Assembly (NCBI GenBank): GCA_964551015.1 | Contig: CAZKBP010000024.1 | Location: 28,140-92,139, forward strand | Direction of reading: 5' to 3' | DNA from: CAZKBP01 sp964551015 | GTDB taxonomy: Bacteria; Bacteroidota; Bacteroidia; Cytophagales; Microscillaceae | Length of the DNA stretch: 64,000 bases | Shown: in pieces, positions 7,921 to 17,970 of the stretch | How the letters are laid out: every line of letters begins with the position of its first letter | How positions within the stretch are numbered: the stretch's first letter is position 1 | Made by a program: the position numbers and the translations under genes | The notes under the pieces: model-generated | What the model was told of the DNA's origin: nothing | Databases searched by the model: none | The model's input: only the letters and a program-made list of their open reading frames with translations

Positions 7921-10900
7921 TTAATGCTTCACCAGCTTGGATTGATAAATCGTCAGTCCGTCTTGCAAGCGAATTAAATAAACCCCATTAGCCAAGTTTT
8001 GCAACCTCAAATTGATTCCCTTGTTCACAGTTTGCAAATTACCTTCTATATCCAAGACTATATTGCCTTGGCTATTGGTCAACTGCAAGTGTAGCTCTTG
8101 GTCAGGGTCTGACAATTGCCCCAATTCTAGTAAAATGGTCTCTTCACTTCGGATAGGATTAGGATAGAGGGCAACTCCCGGCTGGGCTTGTCCTTCGGCT
8201 GGGACAAAAACTACCGTTCCCATAGGTGAAGAACCTTGGGCATTGACTTGCAAAAGGCGATAATAGCTAGATTCAGGTGCTTGGTAATCAATAAATTGAT
8301 AGTCATTTACCTCTTCCGAATGGCCAGCTCCATCCACAGAGCCAATCGTACTAAAATCATTTAGATCGAGACTTTTTTGTATTTCATAGCTAAGAATGCC
8401 TGCTTCTCTACTCGTTTGCCAATGGAGAGCCACTTGATCTTCATTCAATCGGGTTCCCGTAAAAGTGGTGAGGCTTACCGGTAGTGGTAGGTCCACCTCA
8501 CCAGCAGACCAGGTAGAAAACCGAGGTATATTGCTTTGAAAAAGCGTGTTGGCTGCGGGGTCTACAAGAGAAGACCTCTGTGGCCTCCAGGCCGTACCAT
8601 CAAAGCGGAAGAGAATCAAATTATTCTCATTCAAACCTGTTTCGGTAACTTCGGCATCAAAGTAGTTGAATACGAGCGTGGCATTCAGATCGTCAGTTCT
8701 TCCCTGAGGATTAATGACATAGTAGCGTTTAATTCCCTCGTTGACATCACCTTGGCGAGTATGCCCTCTGCGAACCTGAATACCTGTCAGGTCGGTGGTA
8801 TTGCCGATGGTAATTTCTGCTCCCAGATTGGCTATGTTGATCCCTGCGGCGAGGTCAGCCACAATGTTGGTACTACCTCCGGCCAAGGTACGGGTAGCCA
8901 AAATAGACCCTGTTTCCCCGAGGATACGACTGACTGGTCTTTCTCCTATAATCGTACCTGTTTCTCCCAAATCAAGGACTCTACCGTTCAATTTAAGGTT
9001 TCCTTGCACCATTTCCAGCGTATTCGTAATGATGAGCGGTACATTGCCTCGCATAGAAGCTCCCAAAGGATTGTCTATGATCAAACTACCAACACTTCTG
9101 AGTAGCCCGGGGACTGGCTGTTCATCCGTTCCAGCCAGACGCAATGCCCCTCGGATATCTGAGCTATTGTCTGAGAATTGCTCGAGAAGCCCACTCAGTA
9201 CTAATTCTCCTCCCTCTTCCACGATCAAAACTGTACTTTGCTCCAGTACAATTCTATTGATGGCGAAGCTTTCTGTATTTTGAATGCGAGGGGTTTTGAA
9301 TCCTGCTAAATTATTAGGGATAATCACGCTCGCTTCGAGGTCATTGGGTACGTCGGTCGGGCTCCAGTTATTGGGGTCGCTCCAAGCGTCAGTAGCTCCC
9401 AAGCCCGTCCAGATGAAGGTTACATTGAATCTATTAGGATCACTAGAAACCAAAAAGTCATCGGGGTTTGGTTCGGCCATAGTTGGCGTCATAGGTTTGG
9501 TCAAGGCAATAAAGCCCGTCGTCGCATCTGGTACTGTAGCCACGATACGGCGACTATTCACTACGCGATAGGTAGCGGAGACACCATTGAACTGAACATC
9601 CGAAACGCTCGTAAAATTATTTCCTGTAATGATTACTTCACTTCCTACTTCACCATTGATAGGATCAAAACTGGTGATAACAGGCTCCATATAAGGGAGT
9701 ACATCAAAGGGCTGAGCAGTAACGGCAGAATCTGTGCCAGGTACAAAGATGGTAATGGGGCCATCTTCGGCACTGTCTGGTACAATTACGGTGAGGCTGT
9801 TGTCTGCGTTTACTGTAAAATCAGCCTCTTTGCCATCAAAAAACTGCACACTGCTCACTTGCGTGAAATTATCTCCTGTGATCAAGACAGGAGTGCCGAT
9901 TTCACCCGCTTTGGGAGTAAAGTCAATCGTCAGTGGTGGGAAGGGCATCACGCGGAAAGGCTCCGGACCCGTGGCCGTACCTCCAGTCGTAGTAACGGTA
10001 ATCTCACCAGAAGCTAACTCACTAGGCACAATCACTTGAAGCTCAGTAGCTGTAAAGCTGGAGATAGTAGCAGGAATATCATTGAATCTTACCTGAGTAT
10101 CGTCCAGACGGAAGTTGGTTCCAGTAATTGTGATGGTTGCACCTAGGGTGTCTTCTTTCAATGTAAAATCATCAATCGTGGGTGGAGGAATGAAAGTAAA
10201 CACTCCTGCAGAAGTCACACTTTCGGCTGGGTTGTTATTATTGTTGGTAACGGTAATATTGCCCGAGACTTCCGTAGTAGGGCCTGCATCTACGATTGCA
10301 TTAATTTGGGTGGCACTCACGGCCACAGCAGAGGCAATCGGGATGCCTGGAATTTCAACCGAAGTCATATTGGTTAAATTGGCACCTTGAATACTGATTT
10401 GTGTTCCCGCTCCCCCTAGGGCAGGAGAGAAGCTGTAGAGCGTGGGTTCTACTACAAAACTGCCAGCCGTATTATCAGTCCCTCCTAGGGTATTGAGGGT
10501 AATCAGCCCAGTGATAGCTTCCGGGGACACGGTTGCGTACACGGTATCAAGTGTCCCGAGAGTACTCACGTAAAAATCAAATTGCTGCACGCCACCAATC
10601 TCTACACCAATCAGTTCACCCAAGTCTTCTCCATAAATTTTGATTTCTGTTCCCACTGGCCCGTTATTAGGAGTAAAACCTGTAATATTTGGTGGAGGAA
10701 TATAGGTGAAAATTTCTTCTGTTACGGCGATGCCATTGGTATCGGTACGAGCCGTAATTACACCGGTTGCCCCAGCTCCGACCGTGGCACGAATCCGATC
10801 ACTTCCTTGGAATTGAAATGGCGCCTGAGACACCGCGGTACCGAAGTCCACATCTACGGGCGCATTAACCCCTACCAAATTACTACCTAGAATCGTGACT

Positions 10901-13900
10901 GCCGTGCCTGTACCTGCCTTGGCGGGGAAGAAATTATAAAGACGAGGAATTACCTGAAAAATATCGGTACTAGAGGCTTCACCCCCCGGAGTAATTACTT
11001 TGATAATACCGTCAATCGCCCCCTCTGGTACTAATACCTCGATCGTATTATCATCAATCACGGTGAAATTAGGTGTGGCAGCCTCATCAAAAAACTCTAT
11101 CGAGGTGGTTTCTGTAAGATTGGTTCCCGTAATGGTCAAGGTCGACCTAGCCGTGTCAATCTTCGGGTTAAAATCAGTGAGCGTAGGGGGAGGAATAATG
11201 GTAAAATCCTCAGGGCTTGCGATCGTGTCATTGCCAATCACCACCCGAATGGGTGCAGTACCAAATGGAGCTGTATTGGGAACCGTGGCCCGAATCAAGA
11301 TATTGCTCTCAAGGGTCAAGTTCGTACCGATCGCTGTACCACCGAAGAGGACTTGGTCGGCATTTCCGATATTAGTTCCCAGAATGATTACCTCCACATC
11401 ACGACCTCCAATTTCGGGTTCAAAACTACTGATACTAGGCAATACGCGGAAATCCTCTGCTGAAAAGGCATTGCCGCCGCCCGTTACGACTTGAATAGGG
11501 CCGTCAATGGCTGTCTCCGGCACTGCTACTTTGATAGTCGTATCGTTGACGATGACAAAACCCGCCAGCGGTGCTTCGGCGAAATTCACCTCCAAAAGAC
11601 CAATTAAATCCTGCCCTATGATCGTGATGGTATCGCCAGCATTTCCAGCGGCAGGTGTGAAGCTACTGATGCTTGGCGTGGGAATGTCCACTGTAAAATC
11701 ATCTGTGCTGATACCTGTTCCTCTGGGAGTAGTTACACTAATCGGGCCGGTGGTGGCAAAGTCAGGTACTACTACGCTCAGGGTTTGGTCGTCAATGACT
11801 GTAAAGTCGGTAGCAGAAGCTCCATTGAAGGTGATCTGAGAAGTTCCTAAAAACCCTAAACCTCGGATGGTGATGGTAGAACGCAAAGGAGCAATTACGG
11901 GATCAAACTCGGTAATCACAGGAGCATCTGTGAGAATAGCACCAAACTCATAAGCTCCAAGATCACGGGTATTCACCACAGCCAGACCTCTTTGATCCGT
12001 AGTGCTGGGATTGATCGCCTCGGGATTATCCACTGCTGCACTTGTATCGGCCAGTGCCATCGTGAGGGTCGGACCTCCGTTGGCAGCTAAGGGAGAGAGG
12101 GCAGGGTCTTGAACAGAAACGGTATCAGGTGCGAAGCTATCTAGGCTTCCGTTCCAGCGGGTAGGCGGGAAAAGGATATTAGCACCTCCTGTAAAGTTAG
12201 CAGGGCCTGCCAGTTGATGCCCTTCAAACTCAAAGTCAGAGGTATTATTAGAGAAAATGCTATTGTTAACCACTACATTATTGTTGGTAGCTCCGAAGAG
12301 GGCTCCCCCAAAATGTGCTGATTGGTTGTTGGCAAAAGTGATATGGTTTAGGGTAAAATCCCCTCCATAATCTGCCGAAGAAATCGCCAGTGCTCCACCG
12401 AGTGAGGCATTGGGTCTGAGCACCCTATTTCCCTCGAAGGTACAGTTTTCAATCAAAGCACCTCCTCCGGTGATAGTCCACACGGCCCCTCCTTGTTTCT
12501 GAGCAGAATTAGCATTGAAGGTAGAATTCCTGATGATTAAGTTTTGGGCTGGATCATTTGTATTGTTATTGTAATCATCTTCCACGTGGAAAATGGCTCC
12601 TCCATTACCATTCTGGGTGCTAATGAGCTGATTACGCTCGAAGGTGGAACGGTCAATCAACACTTGATTCCGACGACTATCTGAAACAACCGTGTAAAGT
12701 GCTCCTCCCTCGTGCTTGGCTTGATTGGCTCGGAAGCTAGCACCACAGATTTCCAAACGGTGATCTTGGGTATTAGCCTGGTCCCATAGGTCAATTCCAT
12801 CCAAGTAGACGGCTCCACCTGTACCCGAAAGAAAACCCTCTGGCCCTGCTGCCTCGTTTTCGCTAAAATCAGAATTAACAATAATTACCTGACTACCAAT
12901 ACTAGCGATCGCTCCTCCCACATTGGCCGTATTGCCTCTGAATTCACATTCAGAAACAATCAAATTGCGGAGGCGATAGCCATAAATAGCTCCACCGCCA
13001 CGCTCCGCCGTGTTGATCTGAGTAATGGTATTGTTTTCAAAAACTACGTCTATCACGCTGAGTTCACCGCCTCCATTACCCGTGATACCACTACCAAGCA
13101 GAATAGCACCACCACTCTCCGCGAATAAGTCTCCCCCAGCAGGAGCCTGACCATTAATCAGACGAATATGCTGTAAGGTAAAATCAATGCCTTCATCTAC
13201 ATTAAAAATTCGGGAGTTATTCTGAGCATCTAAGGTAAGCACAGAACCTCCGTCAAAAACTGTATTTTTCTCTACTTTAAGTTCTTGCGTGATGGTCACG
13301 GTGAGCGAGTCTGTTCCGCAATCACAGATGATATTTCCACCTCCGGCTAGTACGTTGCGCAAGGCATCTTCCGTACAGCTTTCTGGAGTTCCATCTCCCA
13401 AGATCGCATCTGGAGTGGCTATAATCACGGGGGCATAGTCAGTGCTAGCAATACCACAAGCCCCATCTGTGAAGGTCGTGGCTCCGGCGGGGTTGCTAAA
13501 CTCTTCATTTTCTCCTCCTTCGGCTTTAACTCGGTAGTAATAGGTGGTCTTGCTGGTCAATCCCACATCCTGATAAGTAGTTGCATCAGTGCCGACCGTA
13601 GCAATCTCTTCAAAATTGAAAGGAGTATGGATAGAACGCTCAATCACGAAACCATTTTCATTATCAGAATTATCATCCCAGGTCAAGTCAATCGTACTAG
13701 TAGTGGCATTTTGTGCCACTAGGTTGGTTGGTACGTTGACAGTGAATCCATCGGCATCAAACTCGTAGGCACCAATATCGCAGTTGGTACCTGCGTTGGC
13801 TCCGGCAGACCCTCGTAATAAGCCTCGCTGATCTCTGGTAGTACCTCCACAAGGAGGGATCACATCCAGCGCGGGGCTACCCGGTAGGAGCGCCATGGTT

Positions 13901-15345
13901 TGAGTAGGCCCACCGTTGAATTGAAGTGGCCCCAGCATGGGGTCTGCAAATATCATGGTATTGGGAGTACAGCGGAAATCGTTGATTCCATTTGGCAAGG
14001 GAGGGGGGAATTGAATATTATTACTACCTGAGTAACTACGACGACAACTAACCGAGTTGTTTCCTCTACCTCCTACTCTATTGTTGTAGAAGATGGTATT
14101 ATTTACATTGAGATTAAGGTTAGGGCTTTGGATTCCCCCTCCTCCCAAGCGAGCAAAGTTTTGAGCAATCGTACAAAAGCGGATATCCACGTCTGGCTGA
14201 AAGATATACATAGCGCCACCATACTCGTTAGAGCTGTTGTTGTAGAAAGTACAATTCTCTACCGAGGCAATAGGATTATCTCCAGTTCTTTCCACAGCAT
14301 CAATCCAGAGGCCACCTCCTAGCTTTTCGGTCGAGTTACTGTTAAAAAGGCAGCCCGAGATCGTGGTACGTACTGTATTCGGCCCCGTGGGGCCATCTAC
14401 GGGGCTAGGGTTAGATCCGCAATAAAGTCCTGCTCCAAAGCCTGCACATTTATTATTTTGGAAGGTACAGTTTTCTACGATGATAATATTATTCAGGTAG
14501 CCGAAGAGTTGAACACCCCCACCACCACCGCTGATTCCTTCCACGCGCTGGCCTCGGATGGGATCAGTGCCAATACCCGCCAAATTCTCCTCTACCACGC
14601 AGTTTCGCATAATCAAGTGGCCTTGTGTTGGGAAATTATCAGTCCTACCGCCGTCTGCGTAAATAGCTCCTCCGGATACATCCCGACTGAGTGGGCTGGA
14701 GATGACATTTTGTCTGAGTAAGCAATTCTCTAAGGAAAGATTGGCGAGTACATTGTAGATAGCACCTCCGAGGCGCGTGGCTTTATTACCGATGAATGCT
14801 GTATTTTTGATTTCTACTTCGCAGAATATACCGATAAAGATGGCTCCTCCGTATCTTACTAAGGCTTCGTTTTGAATGAACTCACAACCATCAATCAACA
14901 CGGTACTTCGGAAATTGAAAAAGGCGGCTCCACCTCCATTGACGTTGGTAGCTCCATTCTCAAAGGTGATATCGTAGAGCTCCGTTCTCGACCCTGCATC
15001 TGAGGTAAGCAAACGAAACAGGGGGGCACCATCCGAGCGACGAATGCGGGCGCCTCTTCCTCTAATCACCAAATGTGTGCTCTCGGCAATAGGAGGAAGG
15101 CCAACCGGGCCTGTGTTGAATCCTGCGTTGATATGGGATGACAGATAAGGACGGTTGAGTACATAGAGTCCGTCTTCTGCCAAGAAAATGGTATCCACTA
15201 ATTCGGTCAAATTAGCTTGTTCCATAGCCGCGATGAGCGCATTGACATTCCCATCTGGAATCGTAAATGTTTGTTGTGCTCGAGCACGCCAGCAAAAGAT
15301 GCTGGTGATCAGGAACAAAAGTAAAGTAAGTCTGGTTTTTGCCAT
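7921..15345 (-). CDS. Giant T9SS-exported surface protein: two beta-helices, Fn3, ten IPT/TIG repeats
   Basis: 2474 residues. A signal peptide (1-23, ending RARAQ) is followed by a first right-handed parallel beta-helix with repeated GGA(I/L/M)Y..n and NNTF-type turns (about 30-530), closing with the GGPTQTMAL...DQRG...DIGAYEF block typical of choice-of-anchor Q proteins. Then come a fibronectin type III domain (about 535-625), a second beta-helix of the same type (about 628-1130), and ten IPT/TIG immunoglobulin-like repeats (about 1140-1975), each opening with an SFxP-like motif. A region of unknown fold with WxDPNNW (about 1980-2290) precedes a C-terminal T9SS type A sorting domain (last ~90 residues, with ALYPNP and NGVYLIRL). 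Adhesion or surface-layer function is inferred. It is transcribed alone. Confidence 0.88.
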   Translation of the reverse strand: MAKTRLTLLLFLITSIFCWRARAQQTFTIPDGNVNALIAAMEQANLTELVDTIFLAEDGLYVLNRPYLSSHINAGFNTGPVGLPPIAESTHLVIRGRGARIRRSDGAPLFRLLTSDAGSRTELYDITFENGATNVNGGGAAFFNFRSTVLIDGCEFIQNEALVRYGGAIFIGIFCEVEIKNTAFIGNKATRLGGAIYNVLANLSLENCLLRQNVISSPLSRDVSGGAIYADGGRTDNFPTQGHLIMRNCVVEENLAGIGTDPIRGQRVEGISGGGGGVQLFGYLNNIIIVENCTFQNNKCAGFGAGLYCGSNPSPVDGPTGPNTVRTTISGCLFNSNSTEKLGGGLWIDAVERTGDNPIASVENCTFYNNSSNEYGGAMYIFQPDVDIRFCTIAQNFARLGGGGIQSPNLNLNVNNTIFYNNRVGGRGNNSVSCRRSYSGSNNIQFPPPLPNGINDFRCTPNTMIFADPMLGPLQFNGGPTQTMALLPGSPALDVIPPCGGTTRDQRGLLRGSAGANAGTNCDIGAYEFDADGFTVNVPTNLVAQNATTSTIDLTWDDNSDNENGFVIERSIHTPFNFEEIATVGTDATTYQDVGLTSKTTYYYRVKAEGGENEEFSNPAGATTFTDGACGIASTDYAPVIIATPDAILGDGTPESCTEDALRNVLAGGGNIICDCGTDSLTVTITQELKVEKNTVFDGGSVLTLDAQNNSRIFNVDEGIDFTLQHIRLINGQAPAGGDLFAESGGAILLGSGITGNGGGELSVIDVVFENNTITQINTAERGGGAIYGYRLRNLIVSECEFRGNTANVGGAIASIGSQVIIVNSDFSENEAAGPEGFLSGTGGAVYLDGIDLWDQANTQDHRLEICGASFRANQAKHEGGALYTVVSDSRRNQVLIDRSTFERNQLISTQNGNGGAIFHVEDDYNNNTNDPAQNLIIRNSTFNANSAQKQGGAVWTITGGGALIENCTFEGNRVLRPNASLGGALAISSADYGGDFTLNHITFANNQSAHFGGALFGATNNNVVVNNSIFSNNTSDFEFEGHQLAGPANFTGGANILFPPTRWNGSLDSFAPDTVSVQDPALSPLAANGGPTLTMALADTSAAVDNPEAINPSTTDQRGLAVVNTRDLGAYEFGAILTDAPVITEFDPVIAPLRSTITIRGLGFLGTSQITFNGASATDFTVIDDQTLSVVVPDFATTGPISVTTPRGTGISTDDFTVDIPTPSISSFTPAAGNAGDTITIIGQDLIGLLEVNFAEAPLAGFVIVNDTTIKVAVPETAIDGPIQVVTGGGNAFSAEDFRVLPSISSFEPEIGGRDVEVIILGTNIGNADQVLFGGTAIGTNLTLESNILIRATVPNTAPFGTAPIRVVIGNDTIASPEDFTIIPPPTLTDFNPKIDTARSTLTITGTNLTETTSIEFFDEAATPNFTVIDDNTIEVLVPEGAIDGIIKVITPGGEASSTDIFQVIPRLYNFFPAKAGTGTAVTILGSNLVGVNAPVDVDFGTAVSQAPFQFQGSDRIRATVGAGATGVITARTDTNGIAVTEEIFTYIPPPNITGFTPNNGPVGTEIKIYGEDLGELIGVEIGGVQQFDFYVSTLGTLDTVYATVSPEAITGLITLNTLGGTDNTAGSFVVEPTLYSFSPALGGAGTQISIQGANLTNMTSVEIPGIPIASAVAVSATQINAIVDAGPTTEVSGNITVTNNNNNPAESVTSAGVFTFIPPPTIDDFTLKEDTLGATITITGTNFRLDDTQVRFNDIPATISSFTATELQVIVPSELASGEITVTTTGGTATGPEPFRVMPFPPLTIDFTPKAGEIGTPVLITGDNFTQVSSVQFFDGKEADFTVNADNSLTVIVPDSAEDGPITIFVPGTDSAVTAQPFDVLPYMEPVITSFDPINGEVGSEVIITGNNFTSVSDVQFNGVSATYRVVNSRRIVATVPDATTGFIALTKPMTPTMAEPNPDDFLVSSDPNRFNVTFIWTGLGATDAWSDPNNWSPTDVPNDLEASVIIPNNLAGFKTPRIQNTESFAINRIVLEQSTVLIVEEGGELVLSGLLEQFSDNSSDIRGALRLAGTDEQPVPGLLRSVGSLIIDNPLGASMRGNVPLIITNTLEMVQGNLKLNGRVLDLGETGTIIGERPVSRILGETGSILATRTLAGGSTNIVADLAAGINIANLGAEITIGNTTDLTGIQVRRGHTRQGDVNEGIKRYYVINPQGRTDDLNATLVFNYFDAEVTETGLNENNLILFRFDGTAWRPQRSSLVDPAANTLFQSNIPRFSTWSAGEVDLPLPVSLTTFTGTRLNEDQVALHWQTSREAGILSYEIQKSLDLNDFSTIGSVDGAGHSEEVNDYQFIDYQAPESSYYRLLQVNAQGSSPMGTVVFVPAEGQAQPGVALYPNPIRSEETILLELGQLSDPDQELHLQLTNSQGNIVLDIEGNLQTVNKGINLRLQNLANGVYLIRLQDGLTIYQSKLVKH

Positions 15346-15883
15346 CTTTAAAAAAGATTTGTGTTTAGGAATAATTTCTTTGATTATAAGTCAACTTATG
15401 ATTGAGCGGGTTCTCGCACTTAGAAAATAAAATATGAACTATCTAATTTGCTCAAGTACATCGCATCATGCAGCCATTAGCCTCTACCAAAAATGGTAGC
15501 GCAAGAGCCGGAGACGAAGTAGAATCTATGATAATCTTACATAGTGATTCTAGAAACGACTAAGAAAAGTAATAACTTTATGATGATTCTTACCCAAAAG
15601 CTTACAAGAACGCATAGATGTTGGTTATAGTGAAGAATGTTGTCCCACAGGTCTTCTCAAGAATAATTAATCAAACAAATACTACATAACACAACTGTGG
15701 GAGAGGATACAGCTTTGGAATAAGTTTGGAGATAGTTTTCTGATATACAAATTTCGGGATATCAACCTGTAAAATCAAATAAAAACACGGATTATTCTAG
15801 GGAAAAAGTTCGTGATTTATTAGAATAATACCTTTCTTTATAGGAAAAGTGAATTTTATAAGTTTCTTGGACATGTTTATTGT
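15346..15883. other. AT-rich intergenic region
   Basis: About 540 bp between the start of the giant surface gene and the end of ftsX, both on the minus strand. It should contain the promoter of the surface gene, but no clear TTTG/TAnnTTTG pair was found. Two 8-bp complementary arms (TCCCACAG at 15643-15650, CTGTGGGA at 15695-15702) are 44 nt apart. No ORF of note. Confidence 0.4.
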
Positions 15884-16777
15884 CTAACGATACAATTCAT
15901 CCAAAGAAGAATGTAAGTGTTTTCTTACGGATCGGTAGGAACTCAGCCCTCCAATACAAGCCCCCAGTAGAATTAAGCCAAGAGACAAAATTATCAAATC
16001 AATCCAGCTAAAGAGTAAATTCAGCTCTATGATCTGGCTTTGCATATATTTCAAAAAACCAAAGAGCAGAACAAAGGCCAACACGCCACTGGTAGCTCCT
16101 TGTACCAAAGCCCTCTGCAAAAAAGGTTTCTGGATAAAATGATCGGTGGCTCCTACCAACTGCATGCTCCGAATCAGAAAACGCTGCGAAAACAACGCGA
16201 TCCGGATGGTGTTATCAATCAAAACCACAACGGTTAGCAGCATAAAGAAACCAAACAGGAGAAGAAAAAGACTAATGGCTCCCAGATTTTGATTGATGCG
16301 ATCTACCATGTTTTTGACATAGCTCACTTCATAGATCTGAGGATGCGCTTCCAAATCTTGCTGAATGCGGGTGAGTTGGTCAGATTCGTAAAACTCAGCT
16401 TTGACCTTGACCAAGTAAGAATCTCTCAAAGGATTATCTCCTAAAAACTGGCTAAAGTCTTCCCCCGTATCTTTGATAAAAGCTTTCTTTGCTTGTTGTT
16501 TGGAAATGTACTCGATAGATTGATCGCCCGCTTTGACAAAATTTTGCTCTGCCAACAACAGACGAATTTGCTCCTTGGCCGAAGAGGTTAAATTTCTCTC
16601 CAAAAATACTTGAATCTCTAAGGTACTTCTCACCAGCAAACTCAACTGGCGAGCCTGTAAAATCAAAAGGCCACTTAGACCGAAAATAAATAGTGCCAAG
16701 GTAACACTGATGATTACATTGGCAGAAAGTACCTGAATTTGTCTGTGGGTTGCTTTATGTGCTTGTGAGTTGTTCAA
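15884..16777 (-). CDS. ftsX: Cell-division ABC transporter permease FtsX
   Basis: 297 residues. One N-terminal membrane segment (about 20-43), an extracytoplasmic domain with FtsX features (EIQVFLERN..., YISKQQAKKAF, NPLRDSYLVKVK, about 50-170), then three more membrane segments (about 173-195, 220-240, 260-282) with the cytoplasmic Q-L-V-G-A-T motif (MQLVGATDHFIQKPF) typical of FtsX. With FtsE it regulates peptidoglycan hydrolases at division. No ftsE lies in this window. The start is a TTG at 16777; no in-frame ATG precedes the first membrane segment. Confidence 0.9.
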   Translation of the reverse strand: MNNSQAHKATHRQIQVLSANVIISVTLALFIFGLSGLLILQARQLSLLVRSTLEIQVFLERNLTSSAKEQIRLLLAEQNFVKAGDQSIEYISKQQAKKAFIKDTGEDFSQFLGDNPLRDSYLVKVKAEFYESDQLTRIQQDLEAHPQIYEVSYVKNMVDRINQNLGAISLFLLLFGFFMLLTVVVLIDNTIRIALFSQRFLIRSMQLVGATDHFIQKPFLQRALVQGATSGVLAFVLLFGFLKYMQSQIIELNLLFSWIDLIILSLGLILLGACIGGLSSYRSVRKHLHSSLDELYR

Positions 16778-16923
16778 ATGTAATAGGCAGAAAACAGAAA
16801 TTTTTTAGGATAATATGCTCACAACTAGCATGTACAAGCACAAAGATAAGGATATTTAGGTAATTGATAACATAGGTAGACAGCCATTGACCGAACACAG
16901 TCAATTTGTAGCTATAAAAAAGC

Positions 16924-16958
16924 AAAAAGGCCTTAAGATTTTGTCTTAAAGCCTTTTT
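16924..16958 (-). terminator. Intrinsic terminator after the sigma/anti-sigma operon
   Basis: A long stem with arms AAAAAGGCCTTAAGA (16924-16938) and TCTTAAAGCCTTTTT (16944-16958), one mismatch, about 20 nt after the anti-sigma stop. It separates that operon from ftsX and could work in both directions. Confidence 0.75.
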
Positions 16959-16979
16959 GTGCAAATCGTCAAAGGGTTA

Positions 16980-17966
16980 TTATTTACCGTAAACCTCGAT
17001 ACGTTGTTGGTCGAGCTTTTGGACAAGGGTAGTATCCGAGATAGGCAGTAGCTCTTTTACCTCTATTTGATTACGGTTGAGCTCATAATATTCCTGTTCG
17101 TAATAGATAAAGGTTTTTTCTTCACCGTCTACTTTGATATTGATTTTTAGCCACTTGGTTTTGTGGTTGTAGAGAAAAACCTCACCATTGATATATTGGT
17201 AGCTCAACTGGTTACGAGCTGCAATGTCTTCAAGCTTTACCTCATTGGTACCATCAAAAATACCTTTGACTCCTTCTTCTTCGTTGGGAAGATAAGCATA
17301 GGCGACTTCCTCTTTTAAGGAAGAGGCAATGTGCTTTGCCTTCACAGCAGGACTGGCTGCCTCGTTGACGAGTGGTAAATGGGCTTGGCTGTAAGAGTTT
17401 GCATCCGTACGAATAGGTCTAGGTCTAAACTCTCTGCTTGGCTTTTGCTCACGAAACGTTTGAGAAGCTTGTGGGCGAGAGCGGTTTTCTTGAAAGGGTT
17501 CGACCGGCGTAGAGACCTGAATTTCCTGAGGAATGGCTGAGCTAGGCAACTCGGGTTCTATGGTCAGTTTGTGCTCAGGCTGAATCTTCTGAGGCGTGCG
17601 CGTGGCGAGGCGTTTGGGTGAATCTGCTAGATTTTCTCCTGAGTTGGTCTTTGATTGATTTTGAGGGCTAATCAGAAGCCAAGTAATGAAGGCACAGAGA
17701 CTTATCAGGGCGATCGCAGAACTAATCAGAACACTCTTAGAGAAATAAAGACTATGGCTCGTGCCTACTTGAATATTGTCTAAACGAGCTTTAAGTTCTG
17801 ATTTTCTACGATGGCGGATTGCTTCAATAATTTCTTTTTGGAATTGGAGTTCGCTTTCGAGAATAGGATCCTGCTGAATCAACTGCTCAAAGGACGCTTT
17901 TTCCTCGGGTCTGAATTGATTTAGCAAATAAGATTCTATCTGCTCAGGGTCAAAATGTTTGTCCAT
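16980..17966 (-). CDS. Transmembrane anti-sigma factor-like protein
   Basis: 328 residues. The N-terminal cytoplasmic part (1-72) has the zinc-less anti-sigma layout of Bacteroidota: Ile-Glu-x-Tyr-Leu, Phe...Glu...FEQLI and a helix ELQFQKEIIEAIRHRR. One membrane segment lies at about 77-99, followed by a Pro/Ser/Gln-rich linker and a C-terminal extracytoplasmic domain (about 210-328). It starts 4 nt after the sigma gene, so the pair is one operon and the protein is inferred to hold its sigma factor at the membrane until an envelope signal arrives. No FecR signature was seen. Confidence 0.72.
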   Translation of the reverse strand: MDKHFDPEQIESYLLNQFRPEEKASFEQLIQQDPILESELQFQKEIIEAIRHRRKSELKARLDNIQVGTSHSLYFSKSVLISSAIALISLCAFITWLLISPQNQSKTNSGENLADSPKRLATRTPQKIQPEHKLTIEPELPSSAIPQEIQVSTPVEPFQENRSRPQASQTFREQKPSREFRPRPIRTDANSYSQAHLPLVNEAASPAVKAKHIASSLKEEVAYAYLPNEEEGVKGIFDGTNEVKLEDIAARNQLSYQYINGEVFLYNHKTKWLKINIKVDGEEKTFIYYEQEYYELNRNQIEVKELLPISDTTLVQKLDQQRIEVYGK

Positions 17967-17970
17967 CGGT

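Noticed and set aside
8536..11839. Several plus-strand reading frames opposite the giant surface gene
   Set aside because: They follow the repeat pattern of the IPT/TIG coding region in antisense and show no independent features.
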